From Desulfonatronum thioautotrophicum (GTDB taxonomy: Bacteria > Desulfobacterota > Desulfovibrionia > Desulfovibrionales > Desulfonatronaceae): a stretch of DNA of 64,000 bases. Positions 34,907 through 43,626 of this stretch are shown here, in pieces. The stretch's first letter is position 1. Each line of letters starts with the position of its first letter. The notes beneath the pieces are model-generated. The model ran no database searches. It was not told where the DNA came from and saw only the letters and a program-made list of their open reading frames with translations. A program made the position numbers and the translations under genes. The stretch is from positions 434,001 through 498,000 of the forward strand of contig NZ_JYNO01000001.1 of NCBI RefSeq assembly GCF_000934745.1, given 5' to 3'.

Positions 34907-35803
34907 CTATTCCTTCCCCCTCCACGTCTCGACCATGCCCGCGATCACGTCTTCCAGCTTCCGGTTGAACGCTTCAGGCTCGGCCATGTGCAAAAAGTGG
35001 TCGGTCCCTTCAATGATAACCGCATCGAAGGAATGCATATGGCGGCGGTTGGCTTCCAAATTGGTCGGCCAGAGGTCCGCGTTGATCGCTACGATGGGCG
35101 TCTCGAGCCCGTCGAACGCGGAAAGCGCGAGGCCGCTGACCACGTCCGAAAGCATGTGTTCCATTGCGCTGAGAGCCACTTTCTGCGGCGCGGCCGAGAT
35201 GTCCGCCACCACCCAGTCGCGCAAGGAGGGATCCGTCTTCTCGATGAACATCTGACGCACGAATTGGGCCGCTCCGGCGGCGAAGTCGGGTTGGAACAAT
35301 CCCATCCATGAATCGAATTCCTTTTGCGTCATGGGATGGGAGACGTCCTGAAAAGTGTCCACTCCAATGACGCCGATCACTCTGCCCGGCATCAGCCGGG
35401 CTGCCGCCACGCTTACAGGCCCGCCCATGGAATGCCCGACCAGGATCACCTGCTCGGCCCCCACTTCCTGGACCACGGCCTGAACATCCTCGCCAAAAGC
35501 GTCCATGGCGTAGTCCTCGCGTCCCAGCCCGGAATGCCCATGCCCCGCCAGGTCGATCACCACCACCCGATGATTTTTCGAGAAATGCGGTACCTGCATC
35601 CACCAGTAACGCCCATCGCAACTCCAGCCATGTACGAACACCAGAGTAGGTTCGCCGGTTCCATGCACCTCATAGGAGATCGGCACCCCATCGGCTGATT
35701 CGACCATGCCCGGCCAAACCGAACCCGCCTGCACCTGGGCGTTCAGCATGGAAAGCAAAAAGCAGGATAAAACGGCACCAACCAGCAAATTCTTGATCTT
35801 CAT
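34907..35803 (-). CDS. Secreted alpha/beta hydrolase
   Basis: 298 aa from ATG 35803, chosen for AAGGAGG upstream and the signal peptide it gives (MKIKNLLVGAVLSCFLLSML, cleavage near VQAG). Alpha/beta-hydrolase fold with oxyanion motif VFVHGWSCDG, nucleophile elbow GHSMGG, acid in INADLWP region, and His in EGTDHFLHM. This is close to non-haem peroxidase / epoxide-hydrolase-like esterases. Substrate unknown; acts in the periplasm or outside. Single gene. Confidence 0.87.
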   Translation of the reverse strand: MKIKNLLVGAVLSCFLLSMLNAQVQAGSVWPGMVESADGVPISYEVHGTGEPTLVFVHGWSCDGRYWWMQVPHFSKNHRVVVIDLAGHGHSGLGREDYAMDAFGEDVQAVVQEVGAEQVILVGHSMGGPVSVAAARLMPGRVIGVIGVDTFQDVSHPMTQKEFDSWMGLFQPDFAAGAAQFVRQMFIEKTDPSLRDWVVADISAAPQKVALSAMEHMLSDVVSGLALSAFDGLETPIVAINADLWPTNLEANRRHMHSFDAVIIEGTDHFLHMAEPEAFNRKLEDVIAGMVETWRGKE

Positions 35804-35908
35804 TATGTCCTCCAAAAGGATGATTGACGGGTGATATCGTTTGAGAGTCGAAGCAGACGTCATTTTTGTTCTTACGCTCTTATCTAAACACAGTCGAACG
35901 TAAAGTAC

Positions 35909-36211
35909 TTAACCTCCTAGTTGACACTGAGATCGTAAAGCATGAAACAAACCAATATTGTAAACATCGAAAATGCCTAGGAGTTCAATTTGCAAGCTAA
36001 CGTCACGGGAACTATGCGCACCATTGTGGTGACGGGTGAACGGAAGTGGGGCTCCGGGCTTGAGGATTGCGGCCATCTTTTGAAAGACCTCGGACAAGCC
36101 TTGGGCGAAGCAGACCACCCCATTCTGTGATATGCCCCGAATGAAGATCGTAACCCGCCGAGGGCAATAGATTTCGGAGAAAGGACTGTTCGTCAATGCT
36201 TCTGCCGTCAA
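35909..36211 (-). pseudogene. Possible DNA-methyltransferase fragment
   Basis: A 100-codon frame includes LSEVFQKMAAILKPGAPLPF and TRHHN, which resembles the 'VLKPGAPLVFTYHHN' stretch of some adenine-specific methylases (DUF1156-type). The flanking residues do not fit and another frame (36012-36257) shows similar half-matches, as expected for a decayed gene. The region 35864-36366 has no other gene. Weak evidence; it may be chance. Confidence 0.25.
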
Positions 36212-36378
36212 TACTCCTTGAAATGTTGACTGTTTTTTTTAAGAGTGATTCCGGCAATGCATTTTTGAGGCGCCCATGATCCCCAAACAGGGGCTTTTCG
36301 TGTCTTTTTCCAGAATAGTCACTGATTTTCAGCAGGTCGCATGAAAATCAGCGACATTTCCGCAAAATGAGGTGCGGC

Positions 36379-36792
36379 ATGGCCAGACAAGGAATAGTGT
36401 CCGGAACGGATGTCTGTGACGAACCCTGCGTGCACGAGGATGTGGTTCGCCGGGTTGCGGCGGAAATCGTTCCATTGAAGACCCTGGGACGCATGGCTGA
36501 ATTGTTTAAAGCCATGGGAGATCCGACCAGGATGCGGATACTGGTCGCACTGCGCATGTCGGAGCTGTGCGTCTGCGATCTGGCCGAGCTGCTGGCCATG
36601 AGTCCCTCAGCCGTCTCGCATCAGTTACGGGTACTCCGGGCGGCCCGGATCGTCACGTACCGCAGGGAAGGCAAAAACGTCTTCTACGGTCTGGACGACA
36701 ACCACATTGCCCGGCTCCTGCAGCAGGCCCAAAAACACATTCTGGAACATATCCAGGAGGATGTTCAGGAGCAGCTCAGCAATGACGGATGA
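36379..36792 (+). CDS. ArsR/SmtB-family metal-responsive repressor
   Basis: 137 aa from ATG 36379, which has GAGG six bases upstream. Winged-helix domain with LFKAMGDPTRMRILVAL, the metal-site helix ELCVCDLAELL (Cys-x-Cys, as in ArsR/CadC-type sensors), the recognition helix SPSAVSHQLRVLRAARIV and wing YRREGKNVFYGL. An N-terminal extension carries more Cys (VCDEPCVH), which can join the metal site. It lies directly upstream of a Cu/Zn efflux permease and very probably represses it until metal binds. Confidence 0.93.
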   Translation: MARQGIVSGTDVCDEPCVHEDVVRRVAAEIVPLKTLGRMAELFKAMGDPTRMRILVALRMSELCVCDLAELLAMSPSAVSHQLRVLRAARIVTYRREGKNVFYGLDDNHIARLLQQAQKHILEHIQEDVQEQLSNDG

Positions 36793-36815
36793 TCGCGACG
36801 GCGAAAAGAGAAAAA

Positions 36816-36854
36816 TTGACTTGAACAAATGAACAGTTACTCATATGTTCATTT
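36816..36854 (+). promoter_or_regulatory. Promoter with ArsR-type operator upstream of the efflux permease
   Basis: The inverted repeat aaatgaaca (36827-36835) / tgttcattt (36846-36854) with 10 bases between is the typical shape of an ArsR/SmtB operator. A -35-like TTGACT (36816-36821) precedes it, and a -10-like tactcat lies between the arms, so bound repressor would block RNA polymerase. The permease starts 65 bp further. Confidence 0.7.
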
Positions 36855-36919
36855 CAGCGACGGTTCCGCTGCGCTTGCATCCGGGTTGCGGACGTTGAAT
36901 TCCGTCGCGGGGAGGAACG

Positions 36920-38050
36920 ATGGACTGGATGGAGTTCTGGCTCTGGCAATGGTGGGCAGCCGCTTGGGACGTACTGGTGGCGTCCGCACCTTACATGCTG
37001 CTGGGATTTTTTGTTGCCGGGCTATTGAAGGCCTTTTTGTCGGATGACCTGATCGCCCGCCATCTGGGGACAGAGTCGTTTTCAGGGCTGGTCAAAGCCG
37101 CTGCCCTGGGCGTACCCATCCCGCTGTGCTCCTGCGGCGTATTGCCTGCTGCCGCGGGATTACGGCAGCAGGGCGCTGGCAAGGGGCCGACCACGGCTTT
37201 TCTGATCTCCACGCCGGAAACCGGGGTCGACTCCGTGGCCGTGACCTGGGCCTTGCTGGATCCGATCATGACCGTGGTTCGTCCGATTGCCGCCTTTGTC
37301 ACGGCCCTGTTCACCGGAGCCATGGTCCAGGTCTTTGATCGCGAACAGAAAATAGAAGGACCGGTCCCTCTGGTTTCCAGGTCGAACGCCGTTTCCACTG
37401 TTGAACCGTCATTGCCCCATGCAGCTTCGACCTGTTCGGCAGGAAGCGACTGTGGATGCCCGGGTGGAACGGCAAAAACAGGTACAACACCCTGGCAGCG
37501 GCTGGCCGGGGGCATGGGCTATGCGTTCGGGGACTTGTTTCGAGATATCGCTCCCTGGTTCCTGGCGGGCATTCTCATCGCCGGAGGCATCTCCGTCTGG
37601 CTCACCCCGGAGCTGGTCTCACGCTGGCTGGGTCACCCCTTCCTGGCCATGCTGGCCATGCTGGTGATTTCCGTCCCACTTTACGTTTGCGCTGCTGCTT
37701 CCACGCCCATTGCCGCCGCCCTGGTGCTGAAGGGATTGAATCCAGGTGCCGCCCTGGTCTTTCTCTTGGCCGGTCCGGCCACCAATGCGGCGGCATTGGC
37801 CGTGATTGGAAAGATTCTGGGTCGTCGGGCCACGGCAATTTATCTTGCTGGAATCATGGCTTCTTCCCTGGCCATGGGCATTCTGGTGGACTGGATCTAT
37901 CTGCTCAGCGGCGGACCTGGGACATGGCGGCTCGACACCGCCACCGAGGACGTCGGCTTCATGGGTTTGCTGAGCGCCCTGATCCTGCTGGCTCTCTTTG
38001 TCTGGAGCCGGGTGCGCGGGACCGGGCTCAAGCCCCGTGGGCGCAGATAG
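36920..38050 (+). CDS. Cu/Zn efflux permease, SO_0444 (DUF318) family
   Basis: 376 aa membrane protein with two blocks of four or five helices. Family motifs: PIPLCSCGVLPAAAGLRQQG and STPETGVDSV in the first half, and VCAAASTPIAAALVLKG in the second. A cytoplasmic loop between them (about residues 150-195) contains a Cys-rich metal-binding patch CSAGSDCGCPGG. The start ATG follows GGAGG. Preceded by an ArsR-type repressor and operator, so it is expected to export Cu, Zn or a related metal(loid) on demand. Confidence 0.9.
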   Translation: MDWMEFWLWQWWAAAWDVLVASAPYMLLGFFVAGLLKAFLSDDLIARHLGTESFSGLVKAAALGVPIPLCSCGVLPAAAGLRQQGAGKGPTTAFLISTPETGVDSVAVTWALLDPIMTVVRPIAAFVTALFTGAMVQVFDREQKIEGPVPLVSRSNAVSTVEPSLPHAASTCSAGSDCGCPGGTAKTGTTPWQRLAGGMGYAFGDLFRDIAPWFLAGILIAGGISVWLTPELVSRWLGHPFLAMLAMLVISVPLYVCAAASTPIAAALVLKGLNPGAALVFLLAGPATNAAALAVIGKILGRRATAIYLAGIMASSLAMGILVDWIYLLSGGPGTWRLDTATEDVGFMGLLSALILLALFVWSRVRGTGLKPRGRR

Positions 38051-38091
38051 AGAGGGAAAATTTGCCAATTATTCTCCATGGGCAGGCAGGG

Positions 38092-39297
38092 TCACTCCTT
38101 TGGTGATTTCAAGGCCGTGGTCAGAACCGCACTGAGCAGAATGACGACGCCCAGGAGGATAAATCCCAGGGCGAAACGGTCATGGTCGCCGAAAATGCCC
38201 AGACCGGCTGGAATCAGCCCACCCCCGGCCAGGACGGCCATGGGCACCACGAGAGAGATGGCCAAGGGGCGAACAGCTGCGGGATAAATCATCGACAGGA
38301 CGGCAAACCCTGCCGGAAAGAAACAGCCACCCATGGTCGGCTGGATCAGTACCGCCAGCATGACCCAACCACTGGGTAACAGACCAAGTGTCATGGTGGT
38401 GATGCCGGTCAGGGCCACGAAAATACGCAAAGCCCGGATCGGGCCGAGCCGGTCCACGATCATTCCAGCCCAAAAAACGAGAAAAAGCCCGGAAACCCGT
38501 GATGCCGCCAGAAGATAATTGACCCAGTCCGCCGGCAGATCCCGGACACTGACCAGGTAGAGCGGCGTTTGGGAATAAACACCCTGGGTGGCCCCAATGG
38601 CCATGGCGAAAAAGAACGCCAGAATCCAGAAATGTCGCTGCCCCAGAGTATTCAGATAGGCCGCTGGACGGGGAGGAACGCTTTTCTCCCGACCGGCTGA
38701 ACAGTACCGCAGAAACAAGCCGACCGCGACAATGGACAGCACGGCATTGCCGGCCAGCGCCGAACGCCAGCCCAGGCCAAATCCGGACATCAGTTCCGCC
38801 AGCAGTGGCGCCAGAATAAAGCTGAGGTTTGGAGCCAGTTCATGGATGGCGATGGCTTTACCCCAGTTGGTGGGCGGAACCATGGACGTGAGCACGGCGA
38901 ATCCGGATGGAAAATAGAGTCCACCGAACAGGCCAACCATCAGCAGACTCGAGCGCAACCAGGGCAAATTCGGGCTGATTGCGGCAAGCCCCAGGGCCAT
39001 GGCGACGCCCAGAGCGGATACTACGATGACCCGACGGTGCTCCAATCGGGAGGAAAAGAAACCCGAGCACAACAGACCAATGCTGTAGCCCAGGGCAAGG
39101 ATCAAAAACAATTCTCCGGCCTGCGCCTTGGTCAGGTCAAAGTCCTCACGTACATGAAGCAGAAACGGCGCCAGAACGACACGGGTCATGAAGTTGGCGA
39201 AAAAAATGCTCATCAGGCTGAGCAGGCCGGGAACAACAGATCGAAACGCCGGAAAGGCATTGGTTTCCAGACTGGTAGAGGCGGGAGGTGCAGGCAT
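38092..39297 (-). CDS. Major facilitator superfamily transporter
   Basis: 401 aa from ATG 39297, about 12 membrane helices. The MFS motif-A region after helix 2 is SSRLEHRRVIVV and the equivalent in the second half is GMIVDRLGPIRALR. IYPAAVRPLAISLVVPMAVL resembles MFS sugar/nitrate-type or unknown carriers. No substrate can be named. Convergent with the Cu/Zn permease gene, with a gap of about 40 bp. Confidence 0.85.
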   Translation of the reverse strand: MPAPPASTSLETNAFPAFRSVVPGLLSLMSIFFANFMTRVVLAPFLLHVREDFDLTKAQAGELFLILALGYSIGLLCSGFFSSRLEHRRVIVVSALGVAMALGLAAISPNLPWLRSSLLMVGLFGGLYFPSGFAVLTSMVPPTNWGKAIAIHELAPNLSFILAPLLAELMSGFGLGWRSALAGNAVLSIVAVGLFLRYCSAGREKSVPPRPAAYLNTLGQRHFWILAFFFAMAIGATQGVYSQTPLYLVSVRDLPADWVNYLLAASRVSGLFLVFWAGMIVDRLGPIRALRIFVALTGITTMTLGLLPSGWVMLAVLIQPTMGGCFFPAGFAVLSMIYPAAVRPLAISLVVPMAVLAGGGLIPAGLGIFGDHDRFALGFILLGVVILLSAVLTTALKSPKE

Positions 39298-39592
39298 TTT
39301 GGAAATGACGATGTCCGAAAACAGGGGGCAAAAAGCACTGGTGCCTGGTGAACCCAAGCCCAGTGCGTCCGCGGATTCTTTCAGGGATGCTTACAGGTGC
39401 ACTCGATGGAATGCAGGGTGCGAAAAAAACAATGACCTCAACAGAATTGTTGAAAAAGTCCTTATCTTCAGTCCGTTCAAAAATTCCAAGTGCAAGGAGC
39501 AAAAAAAGTTCAAGGTCGAAGCGTAGTTATTCATACGTGAGAGTTTGAACTTTTTGCAGCGACGCAGCAATTGGGAGTTTTTCAACGGACTG
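39298..39592. other. Intergenic region dominated by a palindromic repeat
   Basis: About 295 bp. The right half is copy B of the palindromic repeat (39445-39597), whose end overlaps the last codons of the next gene. The left half shows no gene; it should contain the MFS promoter. Confidence 0.5.
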
Positions 39593-39597
39593 CTAAG
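39445..39597. repeat. Palindromic repeat element, copy B (best preserved)
   Basis: Outer segments 39470-39514 (from cagtccgttcaaaaattcca) and 39541-39595 (to gggagtttttcaacggactg) are imperfect inverted copies, so the element can fold into one long hairpin. Left flank gttgaaaaagtccttatc (39449-39466) is also seen in the copies at 30210 and, inverted, at 11130. No coding content. Typical of REP/MITE-like sequences scattered in sulfate reducers as I remember them; a genome search is needed for copy number. Confidence 0.8.
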
Positions 39598-39982
39598 GGC
39601 GCTCCTGGTCAGTGCCATCAGCCTTCAACTCGTTGGCATAGAGGATCGCGGGGATGGCGAACAGTCCGTAAATGATCGCCGCCATACCCAGGTCAATGGG
39701 CCAGAACGGCGAAGCGGATTCGTCCAGGGTGGTCAATACCAGGAGAACGTGAATCCCGCCAAGAATCAACGTCAGCCGGCCCGGCCAAGCCCAGAACGAT
39801 ACAGAGAAGTAGCGGCGTCCAAAAGCAAGTCCATGACACGCCAAAAGACAGAGAGCAAAAAGCGTGATGTCGGCCAGGATCTTGACAGAGAGGGCCGGAT
39901 CAATGGTGACAGTGAGCAGCAACAGTCGCGTGACCGTGGTGGAGAGGAAAAGTATTGCCAGGAGGACAAAATAGACTTTCAT
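39593..39982 (-). CDS. Hypothetical membrane protein, four helices
   Basis: 129 aa with about four hydrophobic helices (MKVYFVLLAILFLSTTVTRL, LADITLFALCLLACHG, LTLILGGIHVLLVLTTL, AAIIYGLFAIPAILYA). No family recognised. The C-terminal codons (DGTDQERP) overlap the end of repeat copy B, so the C-terminus may have been changed by the repeat. No ribosome site stronger than average. Confidence 0.65.
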   Translation of the reverse strand: MKVYFVLLAILFLSTTVTRLLLLTVTIDPALSVKILADITLFALCLLACHGLAFGRRYFSVSFWAWPGRLTLILGGIHVLLVLTTLDESASPFWPIDLGMAAIIYGLFAIPAILYANELKADGTDQERP

Positions 39983-40229
39983 GGATCAACCCCGGATGGA
40001 TGAACAGCGCAGGAAGTGTGTCCGCTTTCCCCGCTTGGTAGGTTAGGATGTATGAGGCTTGGCCAGAAATGTCAAAAGCTGCTGTAAATTCGGCTCCGGA
40101 TACCCTCTTGAGCGGTGTACCAAATTGAGTCAGTATCAGGCGCTTGTTTTATGGCACTTGTTCACGGCAAACGGCTATTTTTTCATCGGAGCGCCAAGGG
40201 CTTTTGCCTCGGCGACAAGGAGAACACAT

Positions 40230-40646
40230 ATGCAAGAAACCATTCAGACTTATCTGACGCATTGGCAGGCGGACCCGAAGCAGGTCCGCCCCTTTTTTGT
40301 GCACCTGCTGGGGGCGTTGCAATCACCTGAAGTCCAAATGGATTTCGTTGAGCGAGACGGCGTGAGCGCCAGCCTGCGGGCAAAGGTCGCCGGACCTGAG
40401 GCGGAAGCACTATTTTGCCTGGTGGACGTGGTAGAAGACGTGGACGGACGATGGCTCTCGGTCTGTTTTTACGCGGATACGGTCAGCGATCCGGACGAAC
40501 ACGGCAATCTCGTGCCTCAGGGTCTGTTGGGCGAAGACGGGTATTGCTTTGATGTGGAAGCGCCGAACCCCGTCCTTGAGGCCTACATCCTAGAGAAGGT
40601 TGACGAGGCCCGCACACATGTTCGGGCCGGAAGACGGCCCTCCTGA
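40230..40646 (+). CDS. Hypothetical protein, 138 aa
   Basis: ATG 40230 is preceded by AAGGAG, which decides against a longer frame. The product is acidic and soluble (MQETIQTYLTHWQADPKQVR, then LFCLVDVVEDVDGRWLSVCF and a C-terminal helix). No signal peptide or metal motif. The family is not recognised. It is followed 26 bp later by a strong hairpin. Confidence 0.65.
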   Translation: MQETIQTYLTHWQADPKQVRPFFVHLLGALQSPEVQMDFVERDGVSASLRAKVAGPEAEALFCLVDVVEDVDGRWLSVCFYADTVSDPDEHGNLVPQGLLGEDGYCFDVEAPNPVLEAYILEKVDEARTHVRAGRRPS

Positions 40647-40671
40647 AGCAATCCGCCTCAGGCCGTCCCGG

Positions 40672-40709
40672 CTGCTTTGGGGCAGAACAATGTAATTGCC
40701 CCAAAGCAG
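40672..40709 (+). terminator. Strong hairpin after the 138-aa gene
   Basis: ctgctttggggca (40672-40684) / tgccccaaagcag (40697-40709) is a perfect 13-bp stem with a 12-base loop, 26 bp after the stop. There is no T-run on either side, so it may act with Rho, or protect the mRNA end. It stands between convergent genes. Confidence 0.6.
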
Positions 40710-40776
40710 TCGAGACAATCAATTCCTCCGGTAACCTTCGGCTACAATGCACTCAGTCGGCGTTTTTGCCTGCAAC

Positions 40777-41337
40777 CTAGAAAAAATCATCCTCATCGTC
40801 ATCATGACCGAACAACTCATGTAATTGGTCCATATAAGGCGTTATTGCCTGGATATGCGCTTCCGGGATGGATGCCAGCTGCTTTTTTGTCTCGGACAGC
40901 GCCTGATAAAAGGGTAGGTTTTCAAATGCCTGGCGTTGTTCTGGGGACATGGAAGCCATAGACCTCTCTAGTTCCGCAAACCGGCCCACCCCGGTGGAGG
41001 CCATGTAGGCCCGGATGATATACGCATATTCTTGGGCATAGGTTTGCACGGAGGAATATCCGTTGTCTGTGACGATATTGCGCATTTCCGAACTCTCGGA
41101 AAAGGCTTCCATCACCAATTGCTTTGTTTCTTCAGGGTTGAAAATGACCAAGTCCTCACCTCCGTCGGCATAGTCATCATCATAGTCGTCATCGTCATCA
41201 AATTCGTCAAAATGTGGGGCAAGCGCTTTGGTGGTTTTGATGAACCGCTCCATATCCAGCACAGAAAGATTCATCGCATGAACACCGCTGGATACAAACA
41301 AAAAGACAAACACCATCAAAAGAATTCTTTTGGCCAC
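40777..41337 (-). CDS. Secreted acidic hypothetical protein, 186 aa
   Basis: GTG start at 41337 with GGAGG six bases upstream. Signal peptide MAKRILLMVFVFLFVSSGVHA. Right after the first helix of the mature protein comes an Asp-rich stretch (about 44-56: FDEFDDDDDYDDDYADG), and the C-terminus ends in a second acidic tail (GHDDDEDDFF). The central part is helical and unrecognised. Acidic clusters could bind calcium or another cation, or reflect adaptation to salt; this is inference. Confidence 0.75.
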   Translation of the reverse strand: MAKRILLMVFVFLFVSSGVHAMNLSVLDMERFIKTTKALAPHFDEFDDDDDYDDDYADGGEDLVIFNPEETKQLVMEAFSESSEMRNIVTDNGYSSVQTYAQEYAYIIRAYMASTGVGRFAELERSMASMSPEQRQAFENLPFYQALSETKKQLASIPEAHIQAITPYMDQLHELFGHDDDEDDFF

Positions 41338-41456
41338 GAGAACCTCCGAGCCTGGTTGAGGATGAAATGGAAAGCTGCCGCAAGGCGGATTGTCATGGGT
41401 TGTTCGCGGAAGCAGTCATGAGCATTTCCAACCGTTTGCAGCAAACCCAGGGAAGA

Positions 41457-43616
41457 CTATTTGCTGCTCATGACCCAAACACCATCCCAGTTGTCTGGAG
41501 GCGATGCCGTCAGTTCGAGGCAAGCATGGGCATAGCGGGCCGCCACGGAATCCTTGTCCGCAAGGGTATTGAACAGTTCCCCAGCATACTGAAAATTTCC
41601 CTGATAATAGGCGGCAAGGCCCTCGGCAAAGCGCTTCAGATCGTTTGCCCGTGCCGCGGCGTCCTCCGGAGCAAGGGGTTCGTGCACGGTTACCGGCTCC
41701 CTGCGACCGACCACGGCCACCCTGCCCAGTTCGCGCAGCGGGATCACCTCACCGGACTGGGCTTGCATCGCCTGACGTGTGGCCTCGGAAATCATCGTAA
41801 AGGTGCCGAACTGCTTGTTCACCCCCTCCAGGCGGGCGGCCAGATTCACGGCGTCGCCCAGCATGGAATAGTCGAAACGGGAATGGGACCCCATGTTGCC
41901 CACCACGGCCGGGCCGGTGTTGATACCAATGCGCATGAACAGATCGTGTCCGGTGCGCCTGTTAAGGACTGGCCGCAACTCCGCCAGCCGGGCCTGGCAG
42001 CGCAGGGCGGCCCGGACCGCGCGCAAGGCATGGTCCTGAACATTCAGGGGCGCATTCCAGAAGGCGATGATCGCGTCGCCCTCGTACTTGTCCACGGTGC
42101 CCCCCTCATCCTGAATGATCTCGGTCATGGCCGTGAGATAGTCGTTGAGCAGGGAGGTGAGCGCTTCGGGGTCCAGCTTTTCGGAAATAGAGGTGAAGCC
42201 CTGCAAGTCGGAGAAAAAGATACTTAGAACCTTGCGTTCACCACCCAGCTTGAGCTTGTCAGGATCAGCTATGAGCTGTTCGATGACCTGCGGGCTGAGG
42301 TACTGCTGGAACGCGTTCTTGATGAACCGCCGTTGTCGGCCCTCGGTGGTATAGTTGTAGAGCAGTCCGAGGACCACGGCCCCGGCGACGCTCATCTCCG
42401 GAGCCACCACGGGAACCCACCAGCCGAGTTGGTACCCCAGCAGGGCCAGGGCCACAGGAAGGCCGAGCAGGGCCACGCCTGCCAGGGCGCCAATCAAGGG
42501 AGCGCGCCACAGCGCCAGGATCAGGCCCGTTAGCAGCCCCAGGCTGAGAACCAGAGCTGCCGTGGCTGGCCTGGGAAGGTCGCGCATGAAATCATCGGAG
42601 AGCAAATTATCCAAAAACGTGGCCTGGATCTCTACTCCGGGATAGACTCCGCTGATGGGCGTAGGCCGCAGATCAAACAGTCCGGGAGCGGAAAACCCGA
42701 AAAATACATGCTTGCCCCGGAGTTCGTCAGGGTCGATGACTGCGGCCGCACCTTCCCGCAATCGAATCTCGGACTGAATGACCGCGGCCGCGCTGTAGGC
42801 GGTATGCGTGCCTGAAGGGCCGCGGAAACGCAGGATGGCCGAGCCGCTATGGTCCAGTGAAATATGACGATCGCCCAGGGTCAGGCCATGGCGATCCAGT
42901 TTGGCCGTTTTGGGCGGATGGTCCGGGTGGTGTGGTGTTTTTGCCGTGGCAAGAAATGCGGCCATTCCCAGGGAAGGGACGGCATGGCCGTCAAAGACGT
43001 CCAGAGGGCGCATGCGGCGAAATACGCCATCCGGATCCGGTTGCAGCTGGACATTGCCCAAGACCCCGGCAGCTGCGGCCAGCTCGGGACGTGGCGGGCT
43101 GATTCGGGTGGCGACATTGCCGGGCCAGCTCTCCAGACCGATGATCTCCCAACCCGGCTTGGGAATATCTTCAGGCCAAAACGGCACGCCTCCGGTGGCG
43201 GTACGGCTGAGAAACAGAGCCAGGGCCGTGGCGTCGAAGGATCTCAGGGAATCAGCCAGCAGCGCGTCATCGGCAACACCATACGCCGAGGGTTCCAGAA
43301 AAAGCACGTCAAACGTCAAGGAGGCTGCCTCAGCCCGGCGGCAAAACTCGATAATGGCCGTATAGATCTCCCGGGGCCACGGCCAGCTCAGTCCGCTTTG
43401 TTCCTGACCCCAGTCCAGGCTTTGTTGGTCCAGGAGGACCAGGACGATGTCCTCGGTGGCCGGACCCGGGGCCGCCAGTCGGGACACGCGCATGTCCCAG
43501 GTCTTGGCTTCCCAGCTCTCCCAGTACCCCAGAACCCAGGGCAGAAGCGCCAGCAAGGTCGCGGCCAAGCCGGTTATTACGGTTTGACGGAAAACCTTGG
43601 CGACGTGAACGGCCAT
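41457..43616 (-). CDS. CHASE2-domain adenylate/guanylate cyclase
   Basis: 719 aa membrane receptor cyclase. N-terminal helix (about 15-30), periplasmic CHASE2 sensor (about 35-340, with VLVLLDQQSLDWG and FDVLFLEPS), three membrane helices (about 345-420), then a class III cyclase domain (about 470-650): metal Asp in SIFFSDLQGFTSISEKL, second Asp in KYEGDAIIAFWN, and GDAVNLAARLEG. It should make cAMP (or cGMP) in response to an envelope signal. It is the last gene of an operon with an SH3-like protein and an M48 peptidase (10 bp and 8 bp gaps). Confidence 0.92.
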   Translation of the reverse strand: MAVHVAKVFRQTVITGLAATLLALLPWVLGYWESWEAKTWDMRVSRLAAPGPATEDIVLVLLDQQSLDWGQEQSGLSWPWPREIYTAIIEFCRRAEAASLTFDVLFLEPSAYGVADDALLADSLRSFDATALALFLSRTATGGVPFWPEDIPKPGWEIIGLESWPGNVATRISPPRPELAAAAGVLGNVQLQPDPDGVFRRMRPLDVFDGHAVPSLGMAAFLATAKTPHHPDHPPKTAKLDRHGLTLGDRHISLDHSGSAILRFRGPSGTHTAYSAAAVIQSEIRLREGAAAVIDPDELRGKHVFFGFSAPGLFDLRPTPISGVYPGVEIQATFLDNLLSDDFMRDLPRPATAALVLSLGLLTGLILALWRAPLIGALAGVALLGLPVALALLGYQLGWWVPVVAPEMSVAGAVVLGLLYNYTTEGRQRRFIKNAFQQYLSPQVIEQLIADPDKLKLGGERKVLSIFFSDLQGFTSISEKLDPEALTSLLNDYLTAMTEIIQDEGGTVDKYEGDAIIAFWNAPLNVQDHALRAVRAALRCQARLAELRPVLNRRTGHDLFMRIGINTGPAVVGNMGSHSRFDYSMLGDAVNLAARLEGVNKQFGTFTMISEATRQAMQAQSGEVIPLRELGRVAVVGRREPVTVHEPLAPEDAAARANDLKRFAEGLAAYYQGNFQYAGELFNTLADKDSVAARYAHACLELTASPPDNWDGVWVMSSK

Positions 43617-43626
43617 AAGATGTTGG

